From assembly GCF_016758175.1 (NCBI RefSeq), contig NZ_QYAB01000001.1:673256-737255 (forward strand): DNA of 64,000 nt. The letters run 5' to 3'. The notes beneath the pieces were generated by a model. It saw only the letters and a list, made by a program, of their open reading frames with translations, ran no database searches and was not told where the DNA came from. Source of the DNA: Leucobacter zeae (lineage in GTDB: Bacteria; Actinomycetota; Actinomycetes; Actinomycetales; Microbacteriaceae). The position numbers and the translations under genes were made by a program. Of the stretch, positions 38,893-47,288 are shown piece by piece. Position 1 is the stretch's first letter. Each line of letters opens with the position of its first letter.

Positions 38893-41800
38893 GTGTGGAG
38901 TGTAGATCGACGACGGCGACCGGAGCCTGAGGATCGCGGCGGGGACGACGCCGCGAAGCCGGGCGCGCCAGCGGCCCGGCTCGAGAACGACGGCGCGCTC
39001 GCCAAGGCGCCCGGTCCCGCTCCGATCGAGGATCAGCCGACCGAGGATCTCGCGTCGCAGCTGAGCGGGCCGGTCTCGCTGGTCGACACCTATGCCGACG
39101 AGCACGCCGATTGGCGGCGGGAGCTCGCCCAGATCGGCGGGCGCAACCCGCTGCTCCACTTCGACGACACCCCTCTCAACAGCATCGAGCTGTCGACGAC
39201 GCACCCCGGCGGCCTGCCCCAGTTCATCACGGGCAACAAGATCCTCCTCTCAGCCCTCATCCGCGACGACCTCGCGCTGCGCCAGGCGAAGAAGGCCGCC
39301 GGCCGGGTGACCGACAAGGCGATCGAGATGCGCACGGTGCGCGGGCTCGAGACCGTCGGCCTGGGCGTCGGCGTCGCCAAGTGGAGCTTCGAGGGCGAGG
39401 ACTTCTGCGCCCCGGTGCTGCTGCGGCCCCTCGCGATCCGCCGGTACGGCCGAGACTTCGAGCTCAAGCTCAAGCAGTTCCCCGTCGTCAACTCCGAGTT
39501 GATTCGGGCCCTGCGCGAGCAGTTCGGCATCGTCGTTGACGCTCGCTCGCTCATCGAGCTCTCGCAGTCCGAAGGCGTCTTCAAGCCGCAGCCCGTGATC
39601 GACCGGTTGCGGCAGATGGTCGCGGGCGTCTCGGGCTTCGTGGTGCAGCCGCGTCTCGTCGTCTCGTCGTTCCACAACGTGTCCACCGGTCTGGTCGCCG
39701 ACGCGCGCGATCTCGACTCGCCGATCCTCGCAGCGGTCTGCGGCAACGAGCCGGCCAAGCGCCGGCTTGCTGAGTCCTACCGGCCCGTCAGCGCGATCCG
39801 CCCGGACGAGCGCTCGCCCGAGACCGACCGCTACCTCTACGACGCCGACGCGGAGCAGGACGACGTGCTCGCGCAGATCGACGCCGGGCACTCGCTCGTC
39901 GTGCACACGCTGCCGGGCACCGGCGGCACGCAGACCGTGGTGAACGCGATCGGCAGCCTCGTCCGATCGGGGAAGCGCGTGCTCGTCGTGTCGCCGCGCC
40001 GCGCCACGCTCGACGGCATCACGCACCGCCTCGCGCGCGCCGGACTGAGCGGCCTCTCGGTCAGCCCGCGCCGCCTCCGCCGCAACCTGGTCGAATCGAT
40101 CAGCCGCAACGAGAACGCGCGCGGCGAGCAGCTCCGCGACGTCGACGAGGCGCTCGTCCGGCTGCGCGGCGTGCTGCTCGACTACCAGACGGCCCTCGCC
40201 GAGCCGGACGAGCGCTTCGGCGTCTCGCCGCTCGAAGCCCTGCGCCGACTCACGGTGCTCTCGCTCGACGAGAACCCGCCGCGCACGACCGTGCGCCTCG
40301 ACGACCAGGCCCTCAGCCAGCTGACGCTCGATCGCACCTCGGTGGCCGAGGCCCTCACCGAGGTCGCCCGGCTCGGGCAGTTCCAGTTCGGTCCCGAGGA
40401 CTCGCCCTGGTACGGCGTGAGCTTCAGCACGACCGAGGAGGCCCGCACGGCCTACCGGCTCGCCGTCGACCTCGCCGAGTCGCAGCTGCCGCGGCTCATC
40501 TCCATGTCGAACGAGGTCGTCAGCCAGACCTCGATGCGGCCGTACGAGACCATCGCCGAGCTGGGGGTCTACCTCCGGCTGCTCATGGGCATCCGGGAGA
40601 CGCTCGACCGGTTCACGCCGCAGGTCTACGATCGCTCGCTCACCGAGGTGATCGCGGCGCACGCCCCGCGCGGGGCCGACGAGATGTCCGCGTCGAACAA
40701 GCGCCGCCTGCGCAAGCTCGCCCGCGAGTACGTGCGCCCCGGGGTGCACATCACCGACATGTACTCCCGCCTCGTGCAGATCCAGCAGCAGCGCGTGCTG
40801 TGGCAGCGGTACACGACCGTGGTCGGCACGCGTCCCGAGGTGCCGCTCGGCATCTCCGACGTCGTCACGGCGTTCCAAGCGGCGTATCAGGATCTCGATG
40901 AGCTCGACCGCGTGCTCGGGACCGCCTCCGACGCCGACCGCATGAAGAACCTGTCGCTCGCATCGCTCGCGACCCGCATCGCCGACCTCGCCCGCGAGTC
41001 CGAGGTGCTGCAGAACATCCAGGAGCGCACGGCGATCGTCGAGCGCATGCGCGCGGCGCACCTCGAGCCGCTGCTCGCCGACCTCTCGGCGCGTCATGTG
41101 CCCGCGGATCAGGTCGGCGCCGAGCTCGAGCTCGCGTGGTGGCAGTCGGCGCTCGAGCGCATGCTGCAGACCAACCAGGCGCTGCTGAGCGCCAACACCG
41201 GTGTGCTCGAACGGCTCGAGGCCGACTTCCGCCTCGTCGACGATGCGCACGCCGGTGCGAACGGCACCGTGCTCGCCGCGTCGCTCGCCGACGCCTGGCG
41301 CGTGGCCGTGCTCGACCACAAGCAGGAGGCGCTCGCGATGCGCGACGCACTGCGCAGCGGATACGTGTCGGCCGGTGCCCTCCAGCAGCGGTCACCGAAC
41401 CTGCTCGAGGCGCTCGCGCCGGTCTGGACGATGTCTCCGTACGAGGTGTCGCACCTCCCTGCGACCATGCGCTTCGACACCGCCCTCATCGTCGACGCCG
41501 GCGCGACGACGCTCGTCGAGAACATCGGCGCGATCCGCCGCGCCGACCAGGTCGTCGCCTTCGGCGACACGATGACGCAGACCCCGTCCCCCTTCGAGAT
41601 CGGCGTCGGGCGGGCGGCGGAGGACGTCGAGGACGTCGAGGAGCTGCACCGCAGGTCGGCCTTCGCCCAGCTGAACGACGTGCTTCCGAAGCTGACGCTG
41701 ACGCGCAGCTACCGCGCGGGCGGCGAGGACCTCACGAACCTCGTGAACACCCGTTTCTACGGCGGATCGATCCAGTCGCTGCCCTGGGCGGGCAGCTTCC

Positions 41801-42699
41801 TCGGGCATTCGAGCCTCACCTACGAGTTCGTGCCGGGCGGCCAGGGCCTGCCCGATCCGCAGACGGGGGCGGTCGAGAGCACCGACGCCGAGGTGGAGCG
41901 CGTCGTGCAGCTCGTGCTCGAGCATGCGAGCGAGCGCTCGCGCGAGTCGCTCATGGTCATCACCGCGAGCGCGCACCACGCCGTCCGCGTCTACCAGGCC
42001 GTGCTGCAGGCCTTCTCGAAGTTCCCGCAGTACCGTGAGTTCCTGCTGGGCGAGCGCGCCGAGCCGTTCGCCGTGCTGACGCTCGAGCAGGCGACCGCGC
42101 AGAGCCGCGACCGCGTGATCTTCTCGATCGGCTACGGCCGCACGCCCCACGGCAGGGTGCTGTCGAACTTCGGCGGCCTCGGCCGCCCGGGCGGCGAGCG
42201 CCTGCTCGCGGTCGCGATGACCCGCGCCCGCCGCGCGATGACGATCGTCAGCTGCTTCAAGCCAGGAGACCTCGACACGGCGCGCATCAAGCACGGCGTC
42301 GTGGAGCTCGCCGAACTGCTCGCGTTCGAGCACCCCGAGCCCGAAGCGCCGTCGCTGCCCGCCGAACGCGACCCGATGATCGGCGAGCTCGCCGATCGCC
42401 TCGAGGGCATGGGTCTCACGGTGGCGCTCGACTACCGCGGCGCGATCCCGCTCGCCGCATCGCTCGGGGACCGGGCGATCGCGATCGACGTCGACCTGGG
42501 CTCGACCGACTCCGGCGACAGCCTGCGCGACACGCTCAGGCTCCGCCCCGCGGTGCTGCGCCGCCTGGGCTGGCACTACCACCGCGTCCAGAGCTTCGAC
42601 CTCTTCGCGGACCCGGACGAGGCCGCGCTGCGCATCGCGCGCATCGTGGGGTACGAGACCGAAGAGGCTGCGGGGCGTCCCGAGCCGTCGAGCGCGTGA
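38893..42699 (+). CDS. Giant SF1-helicase-like protein with degenerate ATPase motifs and MTES_1575-type C-terminus
   Basis: 1268 aa. About 65-300 resembles the DUF4011-type N-terminal region of large SF1 helicases (RNPLLHFDD; GNKILLSALI). The Walker A position reads PGTGGTQT (341-348), where related proteins have PGTGKSQT: Gly345 replaces the ATP-contacting lysine. The Walker B position reads VDAGATT (D868-A869) instead of DEAS, so the catalytic Glu is also gone, and GDDKQLPP is replaced by GDTMTQTPS. In contrast, C-terminal motifs are well kept: RDRVIFSIGYGRTPHGRVLS and GRPGGERLLAVAMTRARRAM. The last 90 residues (RLRPAVLRRLGWHYHRVQSF) match the MTES_1575-type restriction-like domain, itself lacking a clear catalytic set. 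It may be a structural or regulatory pseudo-helicase. Leaderless GTG start. Confidence 0.82.
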   Translation: MWSVDRRRRPEPEDRGGDDAAKPGAPAARLENDGALAKAPGPAPIEDQPTEDLASQLSGPVSLVDTYADEHADWRRELAQIGGRNPLLHFDDTPLNSIELSTTHPGGLPQFITGNKILLSALIRDDLALRQAKKAAGRVTDKAIEMRTVRGLETVGLGVGVAKWSFEGEDFCAPVLLRPLAIRRYGRDFELKLKQFPVVNSELIRALREQFGIVVDARSLIELSQSEGVFKPQPVIDRLRQMVAGVSGFVVQPRLVVSSFHNVSTGLVADARDLDSPILAAVCGNEPAKRRLAESYRPVSAIRPDERSPETDRYLYDADAEQDDVLAQIDAGHSLVVHTLPGTGGTQTVVNAIGSLVRSGKRVLVVSPRRATLDGITHRLARAGLSGLSVSPRRLRRNLVESISRNENARGEQLRDVDEALVRLRGVLLDYQTALAEPDERFGVSPLEALRRLTVLSLDENPPRTTVRLDDQALSQLTLDRTSVAEALTEVARLGQFQFGPEDSPWYGVSFSTTEEARTAYRLAVDLAESQLPRLISMSNEVVSQTSMRPYETIAELGVYLRLLMGIRETLDRFTPQVYDRSLTEVIAAHAPRGADEMSASNKRRLRKLAREYVRPGVHITDMYSRLVQIQQQRVLWQRYTTVVGTRPEVPLGISDVVTAFQAAYQDLDELDRVLGTASDADRMKNLSLASLATRIADLARESEVLQNIQERTAIVERMRAAHLEPLLADLSARHVPADQVGAELELAWWQSALERMLQTNQALLSANTGVLERLEADFRLVDDAHAGANGTVLAASLADAWRVAVLDHKQEALAMRDALRSGYVSAGALQQRSPNLLEALAPVWTMSPYEVSHLPATMRFDTALIVDAGATTLVENIGAIRRADQVVAFGDTMTQTPSPFEIGVGRAAEDVEDVEELHRRSAFAQLNDVLPKLTLTRSYRAGGEDLTNLVNTRFYGGSIQSLPWAGSFLGHSSLTYEFVPGGQGLPDPQTGAVESTDAEVERVVQLVLEHASERSRESLMVITASAHHAVRVYQAVLQAFSKFPQYREFLLGERAEPFAVLTLEQATAQSRDRVIFSIGYGRTPHGRVLSNFGGLGRPGGERLLAVAMTRARRAMTIVSCFKPGDLDTARIKHGVVELAELLAFEHPEPEAPSLPAERDPMIGELADRLEGMGLTVALDYRGAIPLAASLGDRAIAIDVDLGSTDSGDSLRDTLRLRPAVLRRLGWHYHRVQSFDLFADPDEAALRIARIVGYETEEAAGRPEPSSA

Positions 42700-42857
42700 G
42701 CGACTCTCGGCCCGCTCCGAAGCGGACGCCCCGGCGCGCGAGCCGTCCGGCTCCGGAGGGCACCGATCCCGAGCCCTACGATCCGCCGACGGAACCGCGG
42801 CCCGAGACGGAGAACGACGCGCGCCTCACCCAGGATCGCCCGCCCCACTGGGGCTGA
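42696..42857 (+). CDS. 53-aa proline/charge-rich ORF overlapping the helicase-like gene
   Basis: GTG 42696 overlaps the stop codon of the giant gene (GTGA), which implies coupled translation. The 53-aa product is rich in Pro, Arg and acidic residues (RRASRPAPEGTDPEPYDPPT) and ends DRPPHWG. No domain is recognised; it is predicted disordered. Its position and the clean termination argue that it is a real small gene, but this needs comparison with relatives. Confidence 0.55.
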   Translation: MSDSRPAPKRTPRRASRPAPEGTDPEPYDPPTEPRPETENDARLTQDRPPHWG

Positions 42858-42879
42858 GCGCTCGGGGTGGATTCCGCAG

Positions 42880-42953
42880 CGCGAGCGGAGCGAGTCGCAG
42901 GATCCACCGTAGCGCGGATGCCGCGACTGCTGCGTCGCGCAGCATGACGGCGA
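42880..42953. repeat. Family C repeat, second copy (diverged)
   Basis: GAGCGGAGCGAGTCGCAGGA matches the right end of the 37217-37353 element, followed by a diverged left-end-like copy (GCGTCGCGCAGCATGACGG). It lies between two convergent genes and may help terminate transcription. Confidence 0.7.
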
Positions 42954-42966
42954 TGCGTCGGATCCG

Positions 42967-43281
42967 TCAGCTCCCGGAAGTCCCCGAACCGCTGGACGAT
43001 GACCCGCTGGACGATGCCCCGCTGGAACCCGATCCGCTCGATCCCGAGCCCCCGCCCGACGAGGCGCCCGTCCCCGACCCCGATCCGCCCGACGTCGATC
43101 CGCCGGCGCGCGAGTCGGTGCGGTAGAAGCCCGAACCGTTGAACGTGACGCCGAGCGACCCGAAGACCTTGCGCAGCGTGCCGCCGCACTCGGGGCAGAC
43201 GGACAGTGCGTCGTCCGAGAAGCTCTGGTAGATGTCGAAGGCGTGGCCGCAGTCGGCGCAGCGATAAGCGTAGGTAGGCAC
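42967..43281 (-). CDS. FmdB-family zinc-ribbon protein
   Basis: 104 aa from GTG 43281 (VPTYAYRCADCGHAFDIYQS), the usual FmdB start. The zinc ribbon is CADC...CPEC. The rest is a Gly/Ser-rich low-complexity tail of about 45 residues, common in actinobacterial homologues. It lies next to the 5-FTHF cyclo-ligase gene, the same order as Rv0991c-Rv0992c in mycobacteria. The Mycobacterium homologue has been linked to chaperone function. Confidence 0.88.
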   Translation of the reverse strand: MPTYAYRCADCGHAFDIYQSFSDDALSVCPECGGTLRKVFGSLGVTFNGSGFYRTDSRAGGSTSGGSGSGTGASSGGGSGSSGSGSSGASSSGSSSSGSGTSGS

Positions 43282-43304
43282 GATCACCGATCGTACCCGG
43301 TGCA

Positions 43305-43904
43305 TCAGGCACCCGCGGCGTCGAAGCGCAGCAGGCCGCCGGGGGTGGCGGCGCCCGTGACCGGCACGTCGTGGGGGTCGCGGGGGAGCGCGGGCAGGAC
43401 GTCCTCGTCGAACACGACCGCGTAGACGGGCGGGCGCTCGGGCAGCGCGGCCAGGCAGCGGTCGTAGTAGCCGAGGCCCCACCCGAGGCGGGTGCCGCGC
43501 CGGTCGACCGCGCAGGCTGGGACCAGCATGAGGTCGACGCCGGCCGCAGCATCGGCGGGCAGGCGCTCGCCGGGCGGCTCGGGGATCCCGTGGAGGCCGG
43601 GCACGGCGGGCGCGTCGCCGCGGACCGCCCAGCGCAGCGTGCGATCCCGCTGCGAGACCGGGAGCAGCACCTCGATGCCGCGGCGCGAGGCCCACTCCAG
43701 GAACGGGCCGGTATCGGGTTCGTCGGCGGTGGAGATGAAGCAGGTGACGGAGCGGACCGCCAACCGTTCCGAGGCCTCCACGAGTACGGCGGTCAGCGCC
43801 TCCGCGGCCGATGCGCGCCGCTCCGCCGGCATCGCCGCGCGCCGCGCCCGCACCGCGGCGCGGACCGACCGCTTGACCTCCTGGGCTGCTGCGGCATCGC
43901 TCAT
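43305..43904 (-). CDS. 5-formyltetrahydrofolate cyclo-ligase
   Basis: 199 aa; converts 5-formyl-THF to 5,10-methenyl-THF with ATP. Family motifs: EVLLPVSQRDRTLRWAVR, VDLMLVPACAVDRRGTRLGW, and GLGYYDRCLAAL, the phosphate-binding GxGxGxYD-like loop. Leaderless: TACTCT (43911-43916) is 6 nt from ATG 43904. Divergent from galU, as in Mycobacterium (Rv0992c/Rv0993). Confidence 0.93.
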   Translation of the reverse strand: MSDAAAAQEVKRSVRAAVRARRAAMPAERRASAAEALTAVLVEASERLAVRSVTCFISTADEPDTGPFLEWASRRGIEVLLPVSQRDRTLRWAVRGDAPAVPGLHGIPEPPGERLPADAAAGVDLMLVPACAVDRRGTRLGWGLGYYDRCLAALPERPPVYAVVFDEDVLPALPRDPHDVPVTGAATPGGLLRFDAAGA

Positions 43905-43910
43905 CGCACC

Positions 43911-43976
43911 AGAGTACGCGAGGGGGCGTCCGAGCGGGGCCGCCGACTTTGCCCGCCGCGGCACGCGGGCTAGGCT
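43911..43976. promoter_or_regulatory. Divergent leaderless promoters (cyclo-ligase / galU)
   Basis: The minus -10 TACTCT (43911-43916) serves the cyclo-ligase. The plus -10 TAGGCT (43971-43976), with a possible TTGCCC -35 at 43949-43954, is 7 nt from galU ATG 43984. Confidence 0.6.
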
Positions 43977-43983
43977 GGCGACC

Positions 43984-44910
43984 ATGACGGCGAAACAGCG
44001 CACCCGAGGATCCGTGACGAAGGCGGTCGTTCCCGCGGCGGGACTGGGCACCCGATTCCTCCCCGCGACGAAGGCCATGCCCAAGGAGATGCTGCCGATC
44101 GTCGACAAGCCGGCGATCCAGTACGTAGTCGAGGAGGCCGCTGCGGCGGGTCTCGACGACGTGCTCATCATCACGGGCCGCAACAAGACCAACATCTCGA
44201 ACCACTTCGACAGCGTGCCCGAGCTCGAGCTCGCGCTCGAGCGCAAGGGCGACGAGGGCAAGCTCGGCAAGGTCCACGAGGCCAGCGAGATCGCCGAGGT
44301 GCACCTGCTGCGCCAGGGGCAGCCACTCGGGCTCGGCCACGCGGTGGGCTGCGCGCGCAGGCACGTCGGCGACGAGTCGTTCGCCGTGCTGCTCGGCGAC
44401 GACCTCATCGACGCGCGGGATCCGCTGCTCGAGCGCATGGTCGCCGAGCACGACGCGCGCGACGCGACCGTGATCGCACTCATGGAGGTGCCGCCCGAGT
44501 CGATCCACCTCTACGGCTGCGCCGCGGTCGAGCCGACCGACGATCCCGACGTCGTGAAGATCACGGGCCTCGTCGAGAAGCCGGAGGCCTCCGAGGCGCC
44601 CTCGAACCTCGCCGTGATCGGCCGCTACGTGCTGCGCCCCGAGATCTTCGACATCATCGACGAGCTCGAGCCGGGCCGCGGCGGCGAGATCCAGCTCACC
44701 GACGCGCTCAACCACCTCGCCGAGGGCAAGGGCGACGGCCCGGTGTACGGAGTCGTCTTCCGCGGTCGTCGCTACGACACCGGCGATCGCGCCGACTGGA
44801 TCAAGGCGAACGTGCTGCTGGGCGTCGACCACCCCGAGCTGGGCGCCGAGATCACCGACTGGCTGCTCGGCTTCGCCGACCGCCTGCGGGCCGGCCGCGC
44901 GGACGACTGA
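43984..44910 (+). CDS. galU: UTP-glucose-1-phosphate uridylyltransferase
   Basis: 308 aa; makes UDP-glucose for cell-envelope glycans. The nucleotidyltransferase N-terminus AVVPAAGLGTRFLPATKAMP and KEMLPIVDKPAIQYVVEEA are diagnostic; GLVEKPEASEAPSNLAVIGR and GGEIQLTDAL follow. Leaderless start. The next gene, rimJ-like, begins 3 bp after its stop. In many actinobacteria glp/moeA lies between these two genes, but it is absent here. Confidence 0.96.
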   Translation: MTAKQRTRGSVTKAVVPAAGLGTRFLPATKAMPKEMLPIVDKPAIQYVVEEAAAAGLDDVLIITGRNKTNISNHFDSVPELELALERKGDEGKLGKVHEASEIAEVHLLRQGQPLGLGHAVGCARRHVGDESFAVLLGDDLIDARDPLLERMVAEHDARDATVIALMEVPPESIHLYGCAAVEPTDDPDVVKITGLVEKPEASEAPSNLAVIGRYVLRPEIFDIIDELEPGRGGEIQLTDALNHLAEGKGDGPVYGVVFRGRRYDTGDRADWIKANVLLGVDHPELGAEITDWLLGFADRLRAGRADD

Positions 44911-44913
44911 CCA

Positions 44914-45528
44914 GTGTCCCCGCTCGGGCGATCCATCGCCGACCCGGGGAGACTGACTTCGGGGCGCGTGGGCCTGCGCGTCGTGCGCCCCTCGGACGCC
45001 GCGCAGCTCCAGGCGCTGCTGCAGCGCAATCGGGAATGGCTGCAGCGGTGGGAGGCGACGCACCCCTCCGGCCGGAGCATCGTCCCGGGCTCGGTGCCGA
45101 TGCGCCCCACGGTCAAGCTGCTGCGCCGCCAGCTCAAGTCGGGCAGCGGGATCCCGTTCGTCGTGCTGCTCGACGGCGTGGTCGTGGGGCAGCTCAGCGT
45201 CTCCGAGGTGAGCGGCGGGGCCCTGCAGTCGGCGCAGATCGGCTACTGGGTCTCCGAGCACGTCGCCGGGCACGGGGTCACCCCGACGGCGGTCGCGCTC
45301 GTGATCGACTACCTGTTCGGGGGGCTCGGTCTGCACCGGGTCGAGATCTGCATCCGCCCCGAGAACCGTGCATCGCTGCGCGTCGTCGAGAAGCTGGGGC
45401 TGCGGTACGAGGGGCTGCGTGAGTCGTACATCCACATCGACGGCGCGTGGCGGGATCACGAGAGCTACGCCGTGACGCGCGAAGAGGCGGGCGCCGGTAT
45501 GCTGGCGCGCCTGCTCGGCGAGGCCTGA
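44914..45528 (+). CDS. GNAT-family acetyltransferase, RimJ-like
   Basis: 204 aa from GTG 44914. The RimJ/RimL-type fold: GLRVVRPSDAAQLQALLQRN, the acetyl-CoA region IGYWVSEHVAGHGVTPTAVA, and HRVEICIRPENRASLRVVEK. RimJ acetylates the N-terminus of a ribosomal protein in E. coli; for this actinobacterial orthologue (Rv0995 position) the substrate is not shown by sequence. Co-transcribed with galU. Confidence 0.87.
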   Translation: MSPLGRSIADPGRLTSGRVGLRVVRPSDAAQLQALLQRNREWLQRWEATHPSGRSIVPGSVPMRPTVKLLRRQLKSGSGIPFVVLLDGVVVGQLSVSEVSGGALQSAQIGYWVSEHVAGHGVTPTAVALVIDYLFGGLGLHRVEICIRPENRASLRVVEKLGLRYEGLRESYIHIDGAWRDHESYAVTREEAGAGMLARLLGEA

Positions 45529-45603
45529 CGATCGCCGTTCGCGCGTTCTCGGTTTCGCGGAGCGGAAGCGGCGCGGCGGGGAGCGCGATCCCGGCCGACC
45601 ACG

Positions 45604-45609
45604 TAAGGT
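45604..45609 (+). promoter_or_regulatory. -10 element of the glpR-like gene (leaderless)
   Basis: TAAGGT lies 7 nt before ATG 45617. Confidence 0.5.
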
Positions 45610-45616
45610 GAAACGC

Positions 45617-46720
45617 ATGACTGGCGGCGGACTGGGTGGTGGAGTGATCTTCGTGGTTGCGGCCCTGCTCTGGGCCGCCGTGCTCGTGCCCGCCTGGATG
45701 CGGCGCCGCGAGTTCCGCGCGGCCGAGCGCAACGCGCTCCGGCTGCAGCGCACGCTCCGCGTGCTCGCCGAGACCGCCGAGGTGCCGCAGGAGGTGCGGC
45801 TCGAAGCGACCGCGAAGCAGGCCCTCGCGCACGAGAAGCTGCTCCGCACCGCTCAGCGCCGGCAGGAGGCCGAACGCGAAGCCGAACTCGCCGAGGCCCG
45901 CGCCGAGCAGGTTCGCGCCGAGATCCGGGCGCAGGAGATGCGTCGCAAGCAGGCGGCCGCGCAGCGCTCCGCACGGTTGCGCCGACCCGTCGTGCGGCGT
46001 CTGCGCGCGCTCGCCGCGCTCGTCGCCCTCGGGGGCGTCGTGGGCGTGCTCGTCGGTGCGGGTTTCGCCGTCGGCGGGAACGGCCCGGGGGTGCTCGGCT
46101 GGTCGGCCGCGCTCGCCGCCGTCGGCACCGGCGCGCTCGTGCTGCTGGCTCCGGGGCGCACCCGTGTGCAGTCGATCCCCGCCGAGCGTCTGACCGTCCC
46201 TGAGCCGGCGCGCGAGCCCGCGGCACCCGCCGTCGCCGAAGCGGACACGGCAGCGGATCCGAGCGTCGCAGCCGCGGCGCACGCCGAAGCGCAGCAGGCC
46301 GCTGCGGCGCGCATCGAGCGTGCGCGCGCCCTCGCCAGGGCTCGAGCGGTCCGTCCCGCGGCGCGCGAGAACCAGACCGACTCGATCCTGCTGAAGGAGG
46401 CGCGCGAGCAGGTGGCGCGCGCCCGTGCGGCGGAGGACGGCGTGGATGCCGCCGCCGCTCCGATGCGCCCCGCCCAGGCCCAGGCGCGCCCCGATCAGGC
46501 TCCCGCCGGTGCTCGGGCGACGGCCGCTTCGACGCCTGCTGCTTCGGCTCCCGCCGAGGCTCGGAACGCTGAGGCGCCGCGCCGCTCGCCGTCGGCCGCC
46601 GAGCGCGCGCGTCAGCAGGCCGCACGGGATCGGCTGAGCCGCATGGGCGTGATCGGCGACACGAGCGAGGGCATGCCCGACCTCGACGCGGCGCTGCGCC
46701 GCAGGCGCAACGTCGGCTGA
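45617..46720 (+). CDS. GlpR/SepX-like membrane protein
   Basis: 367 aa. The N-terminal helix (GGGVIFVVAALLWAAVLVPA) followed by WMRRREF resembles the start of GlpR/SepX, the membrane receptor for the gephyrin-like protein Glp in actinobacterial cell division. A charged coiled-coil-like segment (about 35-125) and two more hydrophobic segments (about 128-175) follow. The rest is an Ala/Arg-rich low-complexity tail. Position after galU-rimJ matches Rv0996. Sequence similarity outside the N-terminus is weak, so the identification rests on synteny and the first 30 residues. Confidence 0.65.
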   Translation: MTGGGLGGGVIFVVAALLWAAVLVPAWMRRREFRAAERNALRLQRTLRVLAETAEVPQEVRLEATAKQALAHEKLLRTAQRRQEAEREAELAEARAEQVRAEIRAQEMRRKQAAAQRSARLRRPVVRRLRALAALVALGGVVGVLVGAGFAVGGNGPGVLGWSAALAAVGTGALVLLAPGRTRVQSIPAERLTVPEPAREPAAPAVAEADTAADPSVAAAAHAEAQQAAAARIERARALARARAVRPAARENQTDSILLKEAREQVARARAAEDGVDAAAAPMRPAQAQARPDQAPAGARATAASTPAASAPAEARNAEAPRRSPSAAERARQQAARDRLSRMGVIGDTSEGMPDLDAALRRRRNVG

Positions 46721-46772
46721 ACCGGCCGATTTCGCATCGCGCGCACCGCGCTGCTATGCTGGACGGGTTCAC

Positions 46773-46848
<76 letters not shown>

Positions 46849-46851
46849 CGA

Positions 46852-46884
46852 GAAGCGCCCGCTCCCGATGGGAGCGGGCGCTTC
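46852..46884. terminator. Terminator after tRNA-Ala
   Basis: A perfect 15-bp GC-rich stem (46852-46866 with 46870-46884) and GAT loop, between the tRNA and a convergent gene. Confidence 0.9.
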
Positions 46885-46930
46885 GCCGTTCCCGCGGCGC
46901 CCTGCGCGGTTCCGGGCAGCGCGCGCCGGC

Positions 46931-47167
46931 TCAGGCGACGCGCGCGAAGCGCGGCCCCGAGTAGCCGTCGCGGTCGACGTGCTCGACGAACATCTCGGCG
47001 GGACGCACCCAGAAGCTGTAGTCGTCGTAGAGCTTCCGGTAGAAGACCATCGGCTCCTCGGTCTCGGAGTGCCTGCCGCAGCCGATCACCTCGTACCGGC
47101 TGCCCTTGAAGTGCTCGTAGATGCCGGGCTCCACGGGGGAGTCCTCGTGCTCGATGGGTGCGCTCAT
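46931..47167 (-). CDS. DUF1653 family protein
   Basis: 78 aa: PGIYEHFKGSRYEVIGCGRH, EPMVFYRKLYDDYSFWVRPA, MFVEHV. This matches the small DUF1653 domain of unknown function found alone in many bacteria. ATG 47167 is 7 nt from TACACT (47175-47180), so it is leaderless. Confidence 0.88.
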   Translation of the reverse strand: MSAPIEHEDSPVEPGIYEHFKGSRYEVIGCGRHSETEEPMVFYRKLYDDYSFWVRPAEMFVEHVDRDGYSGPRFARVA

Positions 47168-47174
47168 GCCTCGC

Positions 47175-47180
47175 AGTGTA
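47175..47180 (-). promoter_or_regulatory. -10 element of the DUF1653 gene (leaderless)
   Basis: TACACT on the minus strand, 7 nt before ATG 47167. Confidence 0.5.
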
Positions 47181-47288
47181 CCGGCGCGGCGCGGAACCGG
47201 TGCGGCGCAGCGGCCTCCGCTCCGGGGCTCCATCCGGAGTCCCAGACGGGAATGCTAGGTTGACGGGGATCGCAGCAGGGAGGTGGGC

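Noticed and set aside
39901-39960. Frameshift or sequencing error explaining the missing Walker A lysine
   Set aside because: The reading frame is intact and flanking residues match the family on both sides; a single lysine to glycine change needs two base changes, and the Walker B glutamate is lost independently.
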